From Bordetella sp. (lineage in GTDB: Bacteria > Pseudomonadota > Alphaproteobacteria > Caulobacterales > Caulobacteraceae), in the NCBI GenBank assembly GCA_017308115.1, contig JAFKFS010000018.1:1-62286 (forward strand): DNA of 62,286 bases, read 5' to 3'. Shown in pieces: positions 37,393 through 45,983 of this stretch. The position numbers and the translations under genes were made by a program. Positions within the stretch are counted from its first letter, which is position 1; the number at the start of each line of letters is the position of its first letter. The notes beneath the pieces were generated by a model, which was not told the origin of the DNA, ran no database searches, and worked only from the letters and a program-made list of their open reading frames with translations.

Positions 37393-37408
37393 AATCAATC
37401 AATCAAAT
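37393..37408. promoter_or_regulatory. Island operator, motif A copy 3
   Basis: AATCAATCAATCAAAT differs from AATCR-NN-YGATTAAAT at two positions. It is central in the divergent region between TetR 1 and receptor 3, as expected for a site controlling both. Confidence 0.55.
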
Positions 37409-37487
37409 AAATTGACGCGCGAAATTAATTGTGCGGCTATACGGCATCAGAACAAGCCGTCGAAACGGCGAACAGGGAGAGAAGACC

Positions 37488-39908
37488 ATGAGGGGAAAGG
37501 CAAGCCTTTGGGCGAGCGTGGCGGGCGTCGCCGTGGTGTCGGGCCTGGGCTTCGCGCCTATGGCCGTGGCGCAGCAGGCCGACGCGCAGGGCGCGACCGC
37601 CATCGAGGATGTCGTGGTGCAGGCGCGCCGTCGTGACGAGCGTCTGATTGACGTTCCGGTTGCGATCACCGCCATCGGGGGCGAGGCCCTCAGCGATTAT
37701 TCGGTGTCGCGGGTCAGCGACCTGGCCACCCTGGTGCCGTCCCTGGTGACGGGCAAGGCGGCCTCGGGGTCGTCGGCCAGCATCTTCCTGCGCGGCGTCG
37801 GCTCCACCGCCCTGTCCGCGGGTTTCGACCAATCGGTCTCCTTCGTGATCGACGGCCTGCCGATGAGCCGCGGGCGTGAGATCAGCCTGCCCCAGTTCGA
37901 CATTCAGAACGTCGAGGTGCTGAAGGGGCCGCAGGCGCTCTTCTACGGCAAGAACACGACGGGCGGCCTGATCAACGTCAACTCGAACAACCCGACGTCG
38001 GACTTCGAGGCGGGCGCCAAGGCCGGCTACGGCTTCGAGGGGCAGGAGTGGTACGGCGAGGCCTATGTCTCGGGTCCGATCACCGACACCCTGCGCGCCC
38101 GCTTCGCCGCTCGTCTGTCGGACAGCCAGGGCGCCTTCACCAACACCGCCGCCGACACCTATCCCGCCCTGGTGCCGGGTCAGGACGATCGTTATCGCGC
38201 AGACGACCATCGCGGCGGCTCGCAGAGCCGCGCGGCGCGCCTGACCCTGGACTGGGACCCGACCGCGCAGTTGTCGGTGCGCCTCAAGGCCGGGATGACC
38301 TCGGTCGACGACAACGGCCCCACCGACATCATCGAGCGCATCTGCGGCGGCGGTCGGACCACGCCGTTCGCGGCGAACGGCCTGCCCCCCAGCCCCAATG
38401 CGGATTGCGGGATCGACGGCCGCTCCGACGCCTCGGCCCTGCCGGCCAACGTCGCTGCCGCCCGCTATCGCTATGCCCGCGACGGGGTTCCCTATGCGGA
38501 GTTCGGCTCGGAGTACGCGGTCGTCACGGCCAACTGGGAAGGTGAGAAATTCGATGTGGAATCGATCACCGGCTACTATCACTTTGACCAGTACGATCTG
38601 AATAACGTTTCGGGCGAGGCCTATCCTGCGTCGTTCACGCAGTTCGCCGACTTCACCCAGTATTCGCAGGAACTCCGCTTCGAGACCAAGTTCGACGGCC
38701 CGTTCAACTTCTCGGCCGGGGCCTTCTGGGCGCATGGCGAGTTCGAGTTCAACACGGACGCCTACATCCTCCCGCTGCCGCTCGACCCGGTGACCGGGTC
38801 CTATGTCACCTTCCGTCGCGACAACGGCTTCGAGTCCGACTCCTTCTCGGTCTTCGCGCAGGGCACATGGGCGATCAACGAGCAGTGGGAACTGAGCGGC
38901 GGCGGTCGCTTCAGCAAGGAAAAACGCGACAGCTATCAGCGCTCCCTGAACGCTCACAGCTATGTGGCGGCCAACTTCCCCGGCGGCGTCGAACTGTATG
39001 ACAAGTATGACGACGACAACTTCTCGCCGGAAGTCACCCTGCGCTACAAGCCGGGCCGGGACTCCACCGTCTATGCGGCCTACAAGCAGGGCTTCAAGGC
39101 GGGAGGCTTCAATATCTCGCAGGCTCTGACGCCCGGGGCGTCCGTGGCCATGGGCCGGTTCGGCGCCGAGACCGCCGAGGGGTTTGAAGTCGGCTATCGC
39201 ACGCTGGCGATGGATCGCCGCCTCAACCTGGGCCTCACCGCCTACCACTACACCTATGATGATCTGCAGGTTCAGTTCTTCGACCCTCTGACCATGTCCC
39301 TGACCGCCGGCAACGCCGGCAAGCTGCGGACCATGGGGATCGAGGCGGACTTCAACTATCGGGTGGCCGGCGTCGACGGCCTCAGCTTCCGGGGCGCCGC
39401 CGCCTGGAACGACGCCGAATACCAAGACTACATCGGGCAATGCTATCCGGGGCAGACGGTGGCCGAGGGCTGCAACCTGCTGCAAGCCAACGGCGTCTTC
39501 AACGGCCAGGACTATGAAGGCCGCACCCCGCCCAAGGCTCCGGAGTTCGCGGCCCGCCTGGGCTCCAGCTTCGACCGCGTGGTGACGGCCTCGGGCATCA
39601 GGGTGAAATGGAGCGGCGACCTCAGCTACACCTCGGAATACAACTTCACCGACGCCCTGCGTCCCGACGCCATTCAGGACGCCTTCGCCAAGATCGACAC
39701 CTCGATCTCGCTGGTGGCTCCGGACGAGCGCTGGACCGTGTCCCTGATCGGCCGGAACCTGACCAACGAGCTGGTCGTGACGGCCGCCAACGACATCCCC
39801 TTCGCCGGCGGCACCGGGACGGGGACGGCGACGGGTGTCCTGGCCGACATGTCGGCCTTCGTCGACAACCATCGCGAAGTCTATCTCGAGTTCGCCTGGC
39901 GGTTCTGA
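37488..39908 (+). CDS. TonB-dependent receptor 3 of the catabolic island
   Basis: This 806-residue receptor has a signal peptide (1-29, ending AVAQ), a TonB-box-like [11 protein letters not shown], a plug ([42 protein letters not shown]) and a barrel ending LEFAWRF. The plug motif [14 protein letters not shown] is typical of the large alphaproteobacterial receptor group often encoded beside catabolic islands for hydrophobic compounds. It is divergent from TetR 1 and followed by a hairpin, then the ferredoxin gene. It is the probable outer-membrane entry for the island substrate. ATG 37488 follows GGGAGAG. Confidence 0.93.
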   Translation: MRGKASLWASVAGVAVVSGLGFAPMAVAQQADAQGATAIEDVVVQARRRDERLIDVPVAITAIGGEALSDYSVSRVSDLATLVPSLVTGKAASGSSASIFLRGVGSTALSAGFDQSVSFVIDGLPMSRGREISLPQFDIQNVEVLKGPQALFYGKNTTGGLINVNSNNPTSDFEAGAKAGYGFEGQEWYGEAYVSGPITDTLRARFAARLSDSQGAFTNTAADTYPALVPGQDDRYRADDHRGGSQSRAARLTLDWDPTAQLSVRLKAGMTSVDDNGPTDIIERICGGGRTTPFAANGLPPSPNADCGIDGRSDASALPANVAAARYRYARDGVPYAEFGSEYAVVTANWEGEKFDVESITGYYHFDQYDLNNVSGEAYPASFTQFADFTQYSQELRFETKFDGPFNFSAGAFWAHGEFEFNTDAYILPLPLDPVTGSYVTFRRDNGFESDSFSVFAQGTWAINEQWELSGGGRFSKEKRDSYQRSLNAHSYVAANFPGGVELYDKYDDDNFSPEVTLRYKPGRDSTVYAAYKQGFKAGGFNISQALTPGASVAMGRFGAETAEGFEVGYRTLAMDRRLNLGLTAYHYTYDDLQVQFFDPLTMSLTAGNAGKLRTMGIEADFNYRVAGVDGLSFRGAAAWNDAEYQDYIGQCYPGQTVAEGCNLLQANGVFNGQDYEGRTPPKAPEFAARLGSSFDRVVTASGIRVKWSGDLSYTSEYNFTDALRPDAIQDAFAKIDTSISLVAPDERWTVSLIGRNLTNELVVTAANDIPFAGGTGTGTATGVLADMSAFVDNHREVYLEFAWRF

Positions 39909-39914
39909 CCGGAC

Positions 39915-39946
39915 GACCGGGCGGCGGCGCGATCCGTCGCCCGGTC
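39915..39946 (+). terminator. Hairpin between receptor 3 and ferredoxin
   Basis: GACCGGGCG and CGCCCGGTC form a perfect 9-bp stem with a 14-base loop, followed by TTCCTTCC. The long loop and impure T-run make it a moderate terminator or attenuator. Confidence 0.45.
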
Positions 39947-39991
39947 TTCCTTCCATTGCGCAGCTTCAGCCTAATCGAGAAGAAGTCGAGA

Positions 39992-40309
39992 ATGCCCCAC
40001 CTCACCGTGACCACCCGCGACGGCGAGAGCCGCCGGATCGAGGGGGACCCCGGACGCAGCGTCATGGAGATCCTGCGCGATGCGGGATTCGACGAACTGG
40101 TCGCCATGTGCGGGGGCTCCTGCTCCTGCGCGACCTGCCACGTCTATGTCCGCGAGGACGACCTGGAGCGGCTGTCGCCGATGCAGGGCGCCGAAAACGA
40201 CCTGCTCGACAGCTCCGAGCATCGCCAACCCAATTCGCGCCTGTCCTGCCAACTGCGGTTCACCGCCGATCTGGACGGGCTTAGCGTGGCCATCGCCCCT
40301 GAAGACTGA
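39992..40309 (+). CDS. [2Fe-2S] ferredoxin, putidaredoxin type
   Basis: This 105-residue ferredoxin transfers electrons from the reductase to a P450. The cluster ligands are Cys40, Cys46, Cys49 and Cys86, in a [14 protein letters not shown] motif like putidaredoxin, with an extra Cys44 where putidaredoxin has Ala. The C-terminal segment [17 protein letters not shown] also matches that family. It probably serves the CYP101-like P450 at 35311 with the reductase at 31190; the three genes are dispersed over 9 kb rather than adjacent. Upstream and downstream hairpins suggest that its transcript may be uncoupled in part from its neighbours. Confidence 0.94.
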   Translation: MPHLTVTTRDGESRRIEGDPGRSVMEILRDAGFDELVAMCGGSCSCATCHVYVREDDLERLSPMQGAENDLLDSSEHRQPNSRLSCQLRFTADLDGLSVAIAPED

Positions 40310-40316
40310 GGGAGCC

Positions 40317-40339
40317 GCGCCGCCCGGCGAAGGCGGCGC
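40317..40339. terminator. Hairpin after ferredoxin gene
   Basis: GCGCCGCC-CGGCGAA-GGCGGCGC is a perfect 8-bp stem starting 8 bases past the ferredoxin stop. No T-run follows. Confidence 0.4.
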
Positions 40340-40352
40340 CTGATTTCACGAA

Positions 40353-40370
40353 CGTCTCGAGGTCGAGACG
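40353..40370. promoter_or_regulatory. 18-bp palindrome before GMC oxidoreductase gene
   Basis: CGTCTCGA-GG-TCGAGACG is a perfect inverted repeat ending 23 bases upstream of the GTG start at 40394. It could be an operator for a separate regulator or a leader hairpin. It does not resemble motif A. Confidence 0.4.
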
Positions 40371-40393
40371 AAGACCATCCGATGGAGGCTGTC

Positions 40394-42001
40394 GTGGCGG
40401 ATTTTGACTATGTGATCGTCGGCGCGGGGGCCGCCGGCTGCGTCCTGGCCTATCGCCTGAGCGAAGATCCGTCGGTCAGCGTGGCCCTGATCGAGGCGGG
40501 GCCGCGCGACACCCACCCCTTCATCTCCATGCCCAAGGGTCTGGCCAAGGTCATGCAGGACCCGGCTCATCTCTGGCTGCACGCCGGCAAGCCCGAAGAG
40601 GCCAGCGGCGGTCAGGCCGAGGTCTGGGTGCGCGGGCGGGTGCTGGGCGGCTCCAGCTCGGTCAACGGCATGATGTATGTCCGCGGCCAGCCGGCCGACT
40701 TCGACGGCATCGCCGCCCTGTCCAGCGACGACTGGTCCTGGGATCACATCGGCGCGGCCTATCGCGCGCTGGAAAATCATGAGCTGGGCGCGGCGCCGAC
40801 GCGGGGCGATCAGGGGCCGCTCAGGGTCTCCATGCCGACGCTGCGGGACAGGCTCAGCGACGCCCAGGTGGCGGCGGGGCAGACCCTCGGCTGGTCGGGC
40901 AAGGCGGACGTCAATGAGCCGGACGACGTCGAACGCATCGGCTATACGCCGCGCACCATCTACCGGGGCAAGCGTCAGAGCGCGGCGACGGCCTTCCTCC
41001 GTCCGGCCGAAGGGCGTCGAAATCTGACGGTCCTGACCGACCGCACGGCCGATCGCGTCCTGTTCGACGGTCGACGCGCCGTCGGCGTCGAGGTTCGCCG
41101 CGACGGGGCCGCCGAAACCATCGGGGCCGCAAGAGAAGTCATTCTGTGCGGCGGCGCCATGTCGACGCCGGGCGTTCTGGAGCGTTCGGGTGTCGGGGCC
41201 GCGGCGCGGCTGGAGGCCCTGGGCGTTCCGGTCGTCCATGATCTTCCCGAGGTGGGAGAAGGCCTGATCGAGCATCGCGGCATCGTCATGCAGTGGAAGC
41301 TGAACGCCGAACTGTCCCAGAACCGCGAGTTCTCGGGGCTGCGGCTGCTCAAGTCCACGGCGCTCTACTATCTGACCAAGGACGGCCCCATGTCGTCCGC
41401 CGCCTATGAGATCGGGGCCTGGTTCAAGTCGGACCCGTCGCAGCCGCGCCCGGACCTGCAGATGCTGGCGGCGCCCTACAGCTTCAACGTCGCCAACCGC
41501 ATGGAGCTGGAGCCCTTCCCGGGCATGAACGTGGTCATCTATCCCCTGCGTCCGACCTCGCGCGGGAGCATCCACATCGAGACGCGCGACCCGGCGGCGC
41601 CGGCGGCGTTCCAGCCCAACTATCGTTCGACCGAGGCGGATCGCAAGGCGATGGTCGCGGCGATGCGACGGGCGCGCGACTGGGCGGCCCAGCCCGCGCT
41701 GAAGGCCCTGATCGTCGAAGAGACCATGCCCGGCCCGGCCTACCAAAGCGACGCGGAGATCCTGGAGGCCTACGACCGCTACGGGACCTGCGGCTACCAT
41801 GCCGTCGGCAGTTGCCGGATGGGCAAGGACGCGGATTCGGTGGTCGATCCTCAACTGCGGGTGCGCGGCGTCGAGGGGCTGCGCGTGATGGACACCTCCG
41901 TCATGCCGGTCATTCCGTCGGGCAACACCAACGGCCCGACCATGGCCATGGCTTGGCGTGCGGCCGACATCATCCAGCGCGACGCCGCCCCGGCGGCCTG
42001 A
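40394..42001 (+). CDS. GMC-family FAD-dependent alcohol oxidoreductase
   Basis: This 535-residue glucose-methanol-choline oxidoreductase oxidises an alcohol with FAD. The FAD-binding start DYVIVGAGAAGCVLAYRL, the GMC signature RVLGGSSSVNGMMYVRG and the active-site His (CGYHAVGSCRMG) with Asn (IPSGNTNGPTM) are present. The start is GTG at 40394, with GGAGG five bases upstream; ATG at 40382 lacks such a site. It begins a run of five rightward genes to 45312. In this setting it may oxidise the hydroxyl made by the P450, but this is inference. Confidence 0.92.
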   Translation: MADFDYVIVGAGAAGCVLAYRLSEDPSVSVALIEAGPRDTHPFISMPKGLAKVMQDPAHLWLHAGKPEEASGGQAEVWVRGRVLGGSSSVNGMMYVRGQPADFDGIAALSSDDWSWDHIGAAYRALENHELGAAPTRGDQGPLRVSMPTLRDRLSDAQVAAGQTLGWSGKADVNEPDDVERIGYTPRTIYRGKRQSAATAFLRPAEGRRNLTVLTDRTADRVLFDGRRAVGVEVRRDGAAETIGAAREVILCGGAMSTPGVLERSGVGAAARLEALGVPVVHDLPEVGEGLIEHRGIVMQWKLNAELSQNREFSGLRLLKSTALYYLTKDGPMSSAAYEIGAWFKSDPSQPRPDLQMLAAPYSFNVANRMELEPFPGMNVVIYPLRPTSRGSIHIETRDPAAPAAFQPNYRSTEADRKAMVAAMRRARDWAAQPALKALIVEETMPGPAYQSDAEILEAYDRYGTCGYHAVGSCRMGKDADSVVDPQLRVRGVEGLRVMDTSVMPVIPSGNTNGPTMAMAWRAADIIQRDAAPAA

Positions 42002-42015
42002 TCGGAGAGCCTGTC

Positions 42016-42438
42016 ATGTCCGAAGCCTTCAAACTGACCGGCGGCTGCAACTGCGGGGCCGTGCGCTACGTCCTGAGCGCGCCGCCGCTGGCCGTCGCCG
42101 CCTGCCACTGCGCCAACTGCCGCAAGCAGTCGGGCGCCGCCTATTCGGTCAACCTGGTGGTGCGCGCCTCGACCCTGACGGTCGAGGGGGATCTGGCCGC
42201 CTTTTCGGATACGGACACCGAAAGCGGCGCGCCGGTCGAGCGGCAGTTCTGCCGGGCCTGCGGATCGCCGATCCGTTCGCTTCCGGCGGCGACGCCCAAG
42301 ATCGCGGCGGTCAAGGCCGGCACCCTGGACGACGCCGGCGCCTATGCGCCCCAGGTGCACATCTGGACTCGTTCGAAACTTCCCTGGGTCGAGTTGCCCG
42401 CCGGGGCGGTTCAGTTCGAACAGGGCCCGCCCGCCTGA
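42016..42438 (+). CDS. GFA-family (glutathione-dependent formaldehyde-activating-like) zinc protein
   Basis: This 140-residue GFA/CENP-V fold protein binds zinc through GGCNCGAVRY, ACHCANCRKQSG and CRACGSP. The founding member was linked to S-hydroxymethylglutathione formation from formaldehyde, but most members have no proven reaction. It lies 15 bases after the GMC gene. If the Rieske or P450 enzyme demethylates its substrate, formaldehyde would be released, which would give this gene a reason to be here; that is speculation. Confidence 0.88.
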   Translation: MSEAFKLTGGCNCGAVRYVLSAPPLAVAACHCANCRKQSGAAYSVNLVVRASTLTVEGDLAAFSDTDTESGAPVERQFCRACGSPIRSLPAATPKIAAVKAGTLDDAGAYAPQVHIWTRSKLPWVELPAGAVQFEQGPPA

Positions 42439-42461
42439 ACGCGCTGGATGGGAGACGCAGC

Positions 42462-43244
42462 ATGACGACCGGCATGAGCCTGGAATGGCGCGATCAGATC
42501 GCCATTCTGCGGATGGACGACCCCTCGACCCTGAACGCCGTCACCCTGACCTCGGTCGAGGCCTTCGACAGCCTGCTGGACGAGGTCGTGGCCCGGGGAC
42601 GGGCGATGATTCTGACCGGCGCCGGTCGGGCCTTCTGCTCCGGGGCCAACATCGGCATGGGCATGGAAGGCCGTATGGAGGGGGCGGGCTATGACGCTGG
42701 GGAAACCCTGGAAAGCCACATCAATCCGCTGATGACCCGACTGCGGGACCTGCCCCTGCCGTGGATCAGCGCCGTCAACGGCGCCGCGGCGGGCGTGGGG
42801 GCTTCGCTGGCCCTGGCGGGGGACATGATCATCGCCGGCGAGAGCGCCTTCTTCCTGCAAGCCTTTGCGCACATCGGCCTGGCCCCCGACGGCGGGTCCT
42901 CGCATCTTCTGGTGCGCGCCATCGGCCGGGCGAGGGCGTCCGAGCTGATGCTGCTGGGAGAACGGCTGTCGGCGGCCCGGGCGCTGGAGTGGGGCCTCGT
43001 CAACCGGGTCGTGCCGGACGCGGATCTGGCCGCGGCGGCCCTGGCGCTGGCGCAGCGTCTGGCGAACGGGCCCTATTCCCAACGGCTGATCCGCCGGCTG
43101 GCCTGGTCGGCGGTTGACGCGGACTGGGAAACCAGCCTCGCCGATGAGCGTGCGGCCCAGCGCATCGCGGGACGCAGCGCCGACCACCGCGAGGGCGTGC
43201 GCGCCTTCATGGAAAAGCGGACGCCGGGCTTCACCGGCGCCTGA
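42462..43244 (+). CDS. Enoyl-CoA hydratase/isomerase (crotonase fold) 1
   Basis: This 260-residue crotonase-fold enzyme has the oxyanion segments GRAFCSGANIG and NGAAAGVGASLALAGD. Neither of the two Glu residues of classical hydratase is at its usual place. Instead it has IGLAPDGGSSHLL, with Asp in the PDGG position as in PaaG-type isomerases, so double-bond isomerisation is at least as likely as hydration. It is 24 bases after the GFA gene and 32 bases before crotonase 2. Confidence 0.89.
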   Translation: MTTGMSLEWRDQIAILRMDDPSTLNAVTLTSVEAFDSLLDEVVARGRAMILTGAGRAFCSGANIGMGMEGRMEGAGYDAGETLESHINPLMTRLRDLPLPWISAVNGAAAGVGASLALAGDMIIAGESAFFLQAFAHIGLAPDGGSSHLLVRAIGRARASELMLLGERLSAARALEWGLVNRVVPDADLAAAALALAQRLANGPYSQRLIRRLAWSAVDADWETSLADERAAQRIAGRSADHREGVRAFMEKRTPGFTGA

Positions 43245-43275
43245 GACGCCTCCAACAGCAATCCGAGTTGAGATC

Positions 43276-44160
43276 ATGCGTTACAACACCATCCGCTATG
43301 AGGTCGAAGACGGCGTCGCCCTGATCACCCTGTCGCGGCCGGACAAGCTGAACGCCTTCACGCCCGAGATGATGCGCGAGATGATCGACGCGCTGGATCG
43401 AACCGACGCCGATGACGCGGTGCGGGCGGTCATCTTCACGGGCGAGGGAAGGGCCTATTGCGCGGGAGCTGACCTGTCGGCCGGTACGCGCGGCTTCGTC
43501 GACGAGGGTCAGCAGTCGCTGATGAACGCCGACGGATCGGTCAACTACGGCTCGCAGGCCGCGCGGGACGGCGGCGGACTGCTGACCCTGCGCCTGTTTG
43601 AATCGAAGAAGCCCCTGATCGGCGCCATCAACGGGGCGGCCGTGGGCATCGGCGTGACCATGACCCTGCCGATGGATATCCGCCTGGCCAGCGACGCGGC
43701 CCGTTTCGGCTTTGTCTTCACCCGGCGCGGCATCGTGCCCGAGGCCGCCTCTTCCTGGTTCCTGCCGCGCGTGGTCGGGGTCTCGAAGGCGTTGGAGTGG
43801 TGCTACAGCGGCCGGGTGTTCGACGCGCAGGAAGCGCTGGCCGGCGGCCTGGTCCGCTCAATCCATGCGCCCGAGGATCTGTTGCCCGCCGCCCGGGCCA
43901 TGGCGCGGGAGATCGCCGAGAACAGCGCCCCCGTCTCGGTCGCCCTGACGCGGCAGATGCTGTGGCGAGGGCTGGGGCAGAGCCATCCGATGGACGCCCA
44001 CCGCATCGACAGCCGCGCCATCCTGTCGCGCACGGCCAGCGCCGACGCCGCCGAGGGCGTGGCCTCCTTCCTTGAGAAGCGTCCGGCCGTCTATCCGGAC
44101 GCGGTGTCGAAAGACATGCCGGACTTCTATCCGTGGTGGGACGAGCAGCCGTATCGTTGA
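43276..44160 (+). CDS. Enoyl-CoA hydratase/isomerase (crotonase fold) 2
   Basis: This 294-residue crotonase-fold enzyme, somewhat longer than usual, has GRAYCAGADLS and NGAAVGIGVTMTLPMD. The active-site loop is RRGIVPEAASSWFLP, with Glu where PaaG-type enzymes have Asp. The extra length is an insertion near residues 75-100 (GTRGFVDEGQQSLMNADGS) and a Trp/Tyr-rich tail (DFYPWWDEQPYR). Both suggest a bulky acyl-CoA. It precedes the acyl-CoA dehydrogenase by 15 bases. Confidence 0.9.
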   Translation: MRYNTIRYEVEDGVALITLSRPDKLNAFTPEMMREMIDALDRTDADDAVRAVIFTGEGRAYCAGADLSAGTRGFVDEGQQSLMNADGSVNYGSQAARDGGGLLTLRLFESKKPLIGAINGAAVGIGVTMTLPMDIRLASDAARFGFVFTRRGIVPEAASSWFLPRVVGVSKALEWCYSGRVFDAQEALAGGLVRSIHAPEDLLPAARAMAREIAENSAPVSVALTRQMLWRGLGQSHPMDAHRIDSRAILSRTASADAAEGVASFLEKRPAVYPDAVSKDMPDFYPWWDEQPYR

Positions 44161-44175
44161 GACGCCGGGGTCGAC

Positions 44176-45312
44176 GTGGATTTTGATCTGACCGGCGAGC
44201 AGGCCCAACTGCGTGACGCGCTTCGGCGCTATCTGGCCGAGGCCTATCCCTTCGCCGCCCATGACGCCGCCAGCCGCCACGGCGCGGGCTGGCGGCCGGA
44301 GGTCTGGCGCGCCCTGGCGACGGAACTGGGCCTGCTGGGCGCGGCCCTGCCTGAAGGCCTGGGCGGACAGGGAGGGGGCGGCGTCGAGGTCATGCTGATC
44401 GCCGGCGAGCTCGGCGCGGCCCTGGCGCTGGAGCCCTATGTCGAGACGGTCGTGACGTGCGGCGGCCTGTTGCGGGAGGTCGGGGGCGCGGTCGCCCATG
44501 ATCTGCTGCGCCGTATCATCGCCGGAGAGGCTGTGGCGGCCTTCGGCTGGGCGGAGCCGACGGCGCGCCATGCCTTCGCCGACGCGGCGACGACGGCCGT
44601 GCGCGACGGCGACGGCTGGCGATTGAACGGCATGAAGGCGCTGGTGACGGCGGCGCCCTGGGCCGATCGTCTGATCGTAACGGCGCGGACGGGCGGGGCG
44701 CCGGGGGACGATGAAGGGCTGTCGCTGTTCCTGCTGGACCCTGGGCGGCCGGGCGTGACGCTGAAGCCCTATCCGACGATTGACGGGCGCCGCGCCGCCG
44801 ATGTCCTGCTTGACGATGCGCGGCTGGGCGCCGAGGCGCTGCTGGGCGTGGCCGGGCGGGCCCTGCCGATGGTTGAGAAGGTCGCGGACGAGGCCGTCGC
44901 CGCTCTTTCGGCCGAGGCGGTCGGCGTCCTGCGCCGGATGCTGCGCGACACCGTGGTCCATACCGGGCGGCGCCGTCAGTTCGGCAAGACGCTGTCGGAG
45001 ATGCAGGCGCTGCAGCATCGGATGGTGGACATGTTCATGCATGTCGAGGCGGCGCATTCGGCGGTTCTTCTGGCCACGCTGAGTCTCGACGCGCCTGCCC
45101 CGAGGCGGGCCCGCGCCGTTTCCGCCGCCAAGGCGACCGTGGGCCGGGCCTGCCGCTTCGTCGGACAGAACGCCATCCAGTTGCACGGCGGCATGGGGAT
45201 GACGGACGAGCTGCCGCTGGGCCGCTATTTCAAGCGCGCCATGGCGATCGACGCCGAGTTCGGCGGCGAGGATCATCATCTGCAACGTTATGGAGCCCTG
45301 GCGGAGGCCTGA
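44176..45312 (+). CDS. Acyl-CoA dehydrogenase subunit with canonical C-terminal half only
   Basis: This 378-residue acyl-CoA dehydrogenase family protein has a C-terminal half with the FAD-binding elements RRRQFGKTLSEMQALQHRMVDM and NAIQLHGGMGMTDELPLG. The N-terminal substrate/FAD segment is degenerate (FGWAEPTARHAFADA instead of the usual TEPxAGSD). The enzyme at 51341 shows the opposite pattern, so the two may form an alpha2beta2 heteromer like the steroid side-chain dehydrogenases of mycobacteria. The start is GTG at 44176, 15 bases after the crotonase stop. The convergent TetR gene ends eight bases past its stop. Confidence 0.9.
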   Translation: MDFDLTGEQAQLRDALRRYLAEAYPFAAHDAASRHGAGWRPEVWRALATELGLLGAALPEGLGGQGGGGVEVMLIAGELGAALALEPYVETVVTCGGLLREVGGAVAHDLLRRIIAGEAVAAFGWAEPTARHAFADAATTAVRDGDGWRLNGMKALVTAAPWADRLIVTARTGGAPGDDEGLSLFLLDPGRPGVTLKPYPTIDGRRAADVLLDDARLGAEALLGVAGRALPMVEKVADEAVAALSAEAVGVLRRMLRDTVVHTGRRRQFGKTLSEMQALQHRMVDMFMHVEAAHSAVLLATLSLDAPAPRRARAVSAAKATVGRACRFVGQNAIQLHGGMGMTDELPLGRYFKRAMAIDAEFGGEDHHLQRYGALAEA

Positions 45313-45320
45313 ACGTCGAC

Positions 45321-45983
45321 TCAGGCCGCCTTGCCCGACTTGATGGTCGTGGCCGTGGTGGCGCCGTCCTTCTCGACCAGCAGGCCGGTCAGCACCATGT
45401 CGAGCAGGGTGTCGGTATAGCGGCGGCGCAGGTTGTCGTCGATTTCATCGACCCCGAAACAGTGGTGCAGGATGTGCTGGCCGAAAAACAGATGGTCGCA
45501 GGCGCCCAGGACGATGAAGTAGAACAACATCGGATCGATTTCGCGGATTCGACCTTGGGCGACGGCCTCCTGAAGCAGGCGGCGCTGGGTCTGGGCCAGG
45601 GGCTTGGAAATGGCTTCCGCCACCTCCTTTGCGGTCTCCGGCGCCTGGAACATGGCGTGGATCAGCCGGTTCACGAACGGATAGCGGAAATAGACGGTGA
45701 TGATGCCCTTGATGTGAAGCTTCAGCTTTTCGACGGGATCCAGGTCCATCTCGACAAGTTCGTCCATCTGGATGAGGGCGCGGCCGAGGATCTCCTTGAC
45801 CAGTTCCATCATCAGGCCGTTCTTGCTGCCGAAGTAGTATTTCACCAGGGCGGAGTTCAGCTGCGACTTCTGCGCGATCTCGCTCAGGGAGACTTCGATC
45901 GAGCCGCGCTCGCTCATCAGGGCCGCCGCGGCCTGAAGCAGCTGCGTGCGAGACGATGATTTCGTGGCTTCGACGTCAGTCAT
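45321..45983 (-). CDS. TetR-family transcriptional regulator 2
   Basis: This regulator of about 220 residues has the TetR helix-turn-helix VSLSEIAQKSQLNSALVKYYFGSKNGLM near residues 31-58. A helical ligand domain with several aromatic residues (MLFYFIVLGACDHLFFGQHILHHCF) follows. The start is taken as ATG at 45983; ATG 45998 is possible. It overlaps the end of the racemase frame at 45976 by eight bases, so it is expressed at least partly with that gene and the SDR above it. A motif A-like site lies 25-40 bases upstream of the start, within the racemase tail. It is a strong candidate for the island repressor. Confidence 0.88.
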   Translation of the reverse strand: MTDVEATKSSSRTQLLQAAAALMSERGSIEVSLSEIAQKSQLNSALVKYYFGSKNGLMMELVKEILGRALIQMDELVEMDLDPVEKLKLHIKGIITVYFRYPFVNRLIHAMFQAPETAKEVAEAISKPLAQTQRRLLQEAVAQGRIREIDPMLFYFIVLGACDHLFFGQHILHHCFGVDEIDDNLRRRYTDTLLDMVLTGLLVEKDGATTATTIKSGKAA

